From: Streptomyces kronopolitis
GTDB taxonomy: Bacteria; Actinomycetota; Actinomycetes; Streptomycetales; Streptomycetaceae
Length of the DNA: 53,317 nucleotides
Assembly (NCBI RefSeq): GCF_014646275.1
Contig: NZ_BMND01000038.1
Span: forward strand, 1 to 53,317
Direction: 5' to 3'
Shown here: positions 50,830-53,317 of the stretch, in pieces
Position numbering within the stretch: position 1 is the first letter of the stretch
Layout of the letters: each line of letters starts with the position of its first letter
The notes under the pieces: generated by a model
Database searches by the model: none
What the model saw: the letters and a program-made list of their open reading frames with translations, nothing else
What the model was told of the DNA's origin: nothing
Translations under genes and position numbers: made by a program

Positions 50830-51837
50830 ATGACGACAGGTCCGCACGGGCTGGGGGCACTCCCCGGCCCCCGCGCGGCGGGACATGCCGCGCCACCGAA
50901 CGCGGCGTATGCCGGACAGGTCGTGCATTTCCCGGACCCGGTGCGCGCCGCGCGGTACCCGGCCGGCGTGCGGATGGACGCCCGCGGTTTCCCGGAGTTC
51001 ACGCCCTACGCGCGCGCCGCGGCGGAGATCGCCGAGCCGCCGGAGGGCTTCGGCGTCGACGAGCTGCGGCTGACGGACTACGTCTCGGCGAACGCCGCGC
51101 TGCACGCCCAGGGCCACGAGCTGTGGATAGACGTGCCGGCGGTGGCCACCCCGCACGGCTGGACCTGGCACCACGTGGCCGGCACCCGGCGGATGGAGCT
51201 GGTGCCGGTCGAGGTGAAGGCGCTGCTGCGGCACCACGGCGGGCTGGCGACGGCCCCGGTGGCGCACGACCGGCGCGGCACCCGGCCGTTGCAGGAGACC
51301 CGGCCTGCGCACTTCGGGCTGCCGCACCGCGATCTGTCGGTGAGTGAGGAAGCGCTGGCGCAGGCCGAGGAGTCGCTGGGCTACCGGCTGCCGGAGGCCT
51401 ACCGCGCGTTCCTGAAGGCGGCGGGCGGGTGCGCGCCGGTGGGGGCGGCGCTCGACGCGGAGTTGGGGCTGCTGGTCGACCAGCCGTTCTTCACGGTGCG
51501 CGACGACGTGGCGGTCAACGATCTGGTCTATGTGAACAAGTGCCTGCGGGACCACTTCACCAAGGACTACCTGGGCGTGGCGTTCGTGCAGGGCGGGGTG
51601 GTCGCGGTGAAGGTCCGCGGCGAGGCGCTCGGCTCGGTGTGGTTCTGCCCGTACGACGACGCACGGGACCGGGACGGCTGGACGGTGCAGGAGCGCGTGG
51701 AGCGGCTGCTGCTGCCGTGCGGCGCGGACTTCGACGACTTTCTGCTCCGGCTGGCGGGCAACCCGCCGGAGCTGGAGACCGTGGCGGACCTGATGGTCGA
51801 CGGCGGTTTCGCGTACCAGGTTGCGGTGGGGGGCTGA
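50830..51837 (+). CDS. WHH-type HNH nuclease domain fused to a SUKH domain
   Basis: A 335-residue soluble protein with two parts. Residues about 35-150 look like an HNH/Endonuclease VII-type toxin of the WHH group: 'FPEFTPYARAAAEIA', 'RLTDYVSANAAL', then 'GWTWHHVAGTRRMELVPVEVKALLRHHGGLA' with Trp113-His114-His115 and the later His-His-Gly-Gly. Residues about 170-310 are a SUKH (SMI1/KNR4) immunity-like domain: 'SVSEEALAQAEESLGYRLPEAYRAFLKAAGGC' ... 'GVAFVQGGVVAVKVRGEALGSVWFCPYDDA'. Nuclease and immunity parts in one chain suggest a self-neutralised or immunity-only protein. The ATG at 50830 has AGGGGG upstream. The next gene starts 5 bp after its stop. Confidence 0.8.
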   Translation: MTTGPHGLGALPGPRAAGHAAPPNAAYAGQVVHFPDPVRAARYPAGVRMDARGFPEFTPYARAAAEIAEPPEGFGVDELRLTDYVSANAALHAQGHELWIDVPAVATPHGWTWHHVAGTRRMELVPVEVKALLRHHGGLATAPVAHDRRGTRPLQETRPAHFGLPHRDLSVSEEALAQAEESLGYRLPEAYRAFLKAAGGCAPVGAALDAELGLLVDQPFFTVRDDVAVNDLVYVNKCLRDHFTKDYLGVAFVQGGVVAVKVRGEALGSVWFCPYDDARDRDGWTVQERVERLLLPCGADFDDFLLRLAGNPPELETVADLMVDGGFAYQVAVGG

Positions 51838-51842
51838 GCACG

Positions 51843-53317
51843 GTGGTGACGTTCGCGCAGGCGCAGGAGCGCGCGGAGCTGTGGGTGAACGGCGAGGTGC
51901 CGCCGCGGCTCCACCGCGAGGTACAGGTGCGGGAGTTCGACCTGGGCTTCGTGGCCTGGGCCGAGGACCGGGCCGGCGGGCCGTCGGCGGGCGGCGGCCG
52001 GGCCCGGCTGGTGATCGCCCGGGACAGCGGGGAGACCACGCTGTGGCCGGGGCTGCCGGTCGGCGAGGTGATCCGGCGCTACGAGGAGGCGTACGGCGCT
52101 CCCGTGGACGGCGGGTACCACGCGCCCGAACCGCCGCAGCGGATCGACCTGGAGGCCACCTCCTTCCTGCTGACGCCGCCGGAATGGCTCCAGGAGGCGG
52201 CCGACGCGCGAGGGGCCGCGGAGCGGCGGGCGGCGGAAGGCACCGGAGCCGCGGCGCCGCTCCCGATACCGCCGGCCGGGCCCGCCACCGCGCCCTCGGC
52301 CGCCGACGCCTGGGCCGGGGTGAACGTGAATGCCGCCGACGGCGGGCCCACCGGGGACGGCGTCGGCCCGGCCACCGGCGCGCCCGGTTCCGCCGCGCCG
52401 GCCTCGTGGGACGGCGCGGACACCACGCACGGCGCGGGCGGCGAGGACCGCTCGGTCGAGCTGCCCCGTACGGTCTTCGCGCCGCCGCTGGCCGGATTCG
52501 ACGAGGCGGACGAGGCCCCGCCGGCGCCGCGGGCGCGCCCCGAGGCCAAGACCGAACTGCTCCAGGGCGGCAGCCAGTTGCCGCGTACCCGGCTCGCGCC
52601 CGCGCTGGACCTGCCGGACGCCGACGGCGGTCCGGCGGGGCGGCCGCGTCCGGCCGGCGGCCCCGGTGACGGGGTGCTGCCGCCGCCGGTGCCGTCCGCA
52701 CCGCCGTCCGTGCCGCCGTCCGCCGACGGGCTGTCCGCGCTGCCGCCGCCGTCCGGACCGCCGGTCACCGATGTGCCGCCCCCGCCGGGTGCGGGTGGCT
52801 CCGCCGCCGCGGAACCGGCCGTTCCCGCTCCGCCCGCTCCGCCGGTGGGCGGTGGGGTGCACGCCGCCGCGACGATGCTGGCCGACGGCTCGGCGCTGCC
52901 CGGCAACGCCGCCGCGGGTCCGCCGCCGCCTCCCGGCCCTCCCGCTCCTCCCGGTCCCGGCCGGGACGGCGCGCCGCAGGACGCGCCGGAGGCCGACGCC
53001 CCCCGGGCCGCACCGGCCGGGGGCTACATCCCCACCCAGCTGGTGTCGCAGCTGGACGCCGCGGACGTGGATCTCAGCGCGGTGGACGGGCCGGACGGAA
53101 CGGGGAAGACCGGCGGTTCCGAGGGTTCCGCCGGTGACGCTGCTTCCCCCGCCCCCGACGGCCCCCGCTCCGGCGGGGTGCACGCCGCCGCGACGATGCT
53201 GGCCGACAGCGCGGCCCTCCGGGTGCCGCCGCCCGTCGCGGGCGGTCCGGGGGAGGCCGGCGGCCCCGGTGTGCCGCCGCCGCCCGGTCCTCCGGGGGTG
53301 CCGGGCGCGCCCAAGCC
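51843..53317 (+). CDS. YrhB/Imm35-like protein with Pro-rich repeats (partial, 3' end outside)
   Basis: At least 491 codons, open to the window edge. It begins with a GTG (51843 or 51846) 5 bp after the nuclease-SUKH stop, hence coupled. Residues about 1-90 ('FAQAQERAELWVNGEVPPRLHREVQVREFDLGFVAWAEDR' ... 'RLVIARDSGETTLWPGLPVGEVIRRYEEAYG') match the YrhB/Imm35 immunity-type fold. 'PQRIDLEATSFLLTPPEWLQEAA' follows, then a very long Ala/Pro/Gly-rich linker with short conserved islands, including the repeat 'GVHAAATMLAD' twice and 'GYIPTQLVSQLD'. Streptomyces homologues, as I recall, are very large and end in a SUKH-4 domain, which would lie outside this window. No nuclease motif is seen in the visible part. 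Confidence 0.75.
   Translation, partial: MVTFAQAQERAELWVNGEVPPRLHREVQVREFDLGFVAWAEDRAGGPSAGGGRARLVIARDSGETTLWPGLPVGEVIRRYEEAYGAPVDGGYHAPEPPQRIDLEATSFLLTPPEWLQEAADARGAAERRAAEGTGAAAPLPIPPAGPATAPSAADAWAGVNVNAADGGPTGDGVGPATGAPGSAAPASWDGADTTHGAGGEDRSVELPRTVFAPPLAGFDEADEAPPAPRARPEAKTELLQGGSQLPRTRLAPALDLPDADGGPAGRPRPAGGPGDGVLPPPVPSAPPSVPPSADGLSALPPPSGPPVTDVPPPPGAGGSAAAEPAVPAPPAPPVGGGVHAAATMLADGSALPGNAAAGPPPPPGPPAPPGPGRDGAPQDAPEADAPRAAPAGGYIPTQLVSQLDAADVDLSAVDGPDGTGKTGGSEGSAGDAASPAPDGPRSGGVHAAATMLADSAALRVPPPVAGGPGEAGGPGVPPPPGPPGVPGAPK
52854..52886 (+). repeat. 33-bp coding repeat, copy 1 (GVHAAATMLAD)
   Basis: This 33-base block is identical to 53175-53207, 321 bp further on, in the same reading frame. 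It encodes the 11-residue peptide GVHAAATMLAD inside a Pro/Gly-rich linker. Identity at third positions suggests recent duplication or gene conversion. Confidence 0.85.
53175..53207 (+). repeat. 33-bp coding repeat, copy 2 (GVHAAATMLAD)
   Basis: Second exact copy of the 33-base block at 52854-52886, in frame in the same gene (321 bp = 107 codons apart). More copies may lie beyond the window edge. Confidence 0.85.

Overview
The window is very GC-rich, uses GTG starts often and has tightly packed genes with 1-4 bp overlaps. It reads as the chromosomal core of a Streptomyces or close relative. From memory, the gene series rsmI - TatD nuclease - Rpf-like protein - rsmA - ispE, galT-galE-galK, ppc, pth-rplY-prs-glmU and a Pmt homologue matches a conserved block of Streptomyces chromosomes. 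No comparison could be run here.

Layout. 1-420: non-coding, with a bidirectional terminator and two palindromes that are inverted copies of each other. 421-11284: housekeeping (EamA transporter, YbaK-type deacylase, penicillin-binding protein, protein O-mannosyltransferase, then rsmI, zinc-ribbon protein, TatD nuclease, Rpf-like cell-wall hydrolase, rsmA, ispE). 11387-16358: small Streptomyces-type genes, an XRE/DUF397 pair, a hydrolase and an ABC-F ATPase. 16359-23249: a polymorphic-toxin (Rhs) locus, transcribed leftwards as SseB-like protein, WXG-like protein, Rhs giant and a candidate immunity gene. 23697-31900: an atypical response regulator, a two-TM protein, a sodium:solute symporter, the galactose genes, a second regulator and an SDR enzyme. 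32361-34239: MarR regulator with an operator, trans-aconitate methyltransferase and a VOC protein. 34262-37607: a second, AT-richer WXG100 (type VII) module. 37971-47640: TetR and acyl-lipid desaturase, ppc, a membrane protein, pth, rplY, prs, glmU and tRNA-Gln. 47893-53317: an orphan histidine kinase and a dense SUKH / deaminase / WHH-nuclease / YrhB-type toxin-immunity neighbourhood that runs off the right edge.

The two strongest observations are lesions that show only when reading frames are joined by eye. (1) The Rhs gene is one continuous frame from 22151 to 17421 except for a single TAG at 17982-17984, where the family has a Trp codon. The stop cuts the toxin tip from the delivery shell while the presumed immunity gene stays intact. 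(2) galK has lost about 32 bp at 28937/28938, exactly the stretch that encodes the galactokinase signature (GEHTDYNDGF-type). This shifts the frame while galT and galE look intact. Both could be real pseudogenisation or sequencing/assembly errors.

The window has three separate contact-dependent or type VII style conflict loci in 53 kb. The right-hand one includes a short stand-alone YwqJ-type deaminase coupled to SUKH-3, and a WHH-type nuclease domain fused in one chain to a SUKH immunity domain. A next-door protein carries an exactly repeated 11-residue motif in a Pro/Gly-rich linker.
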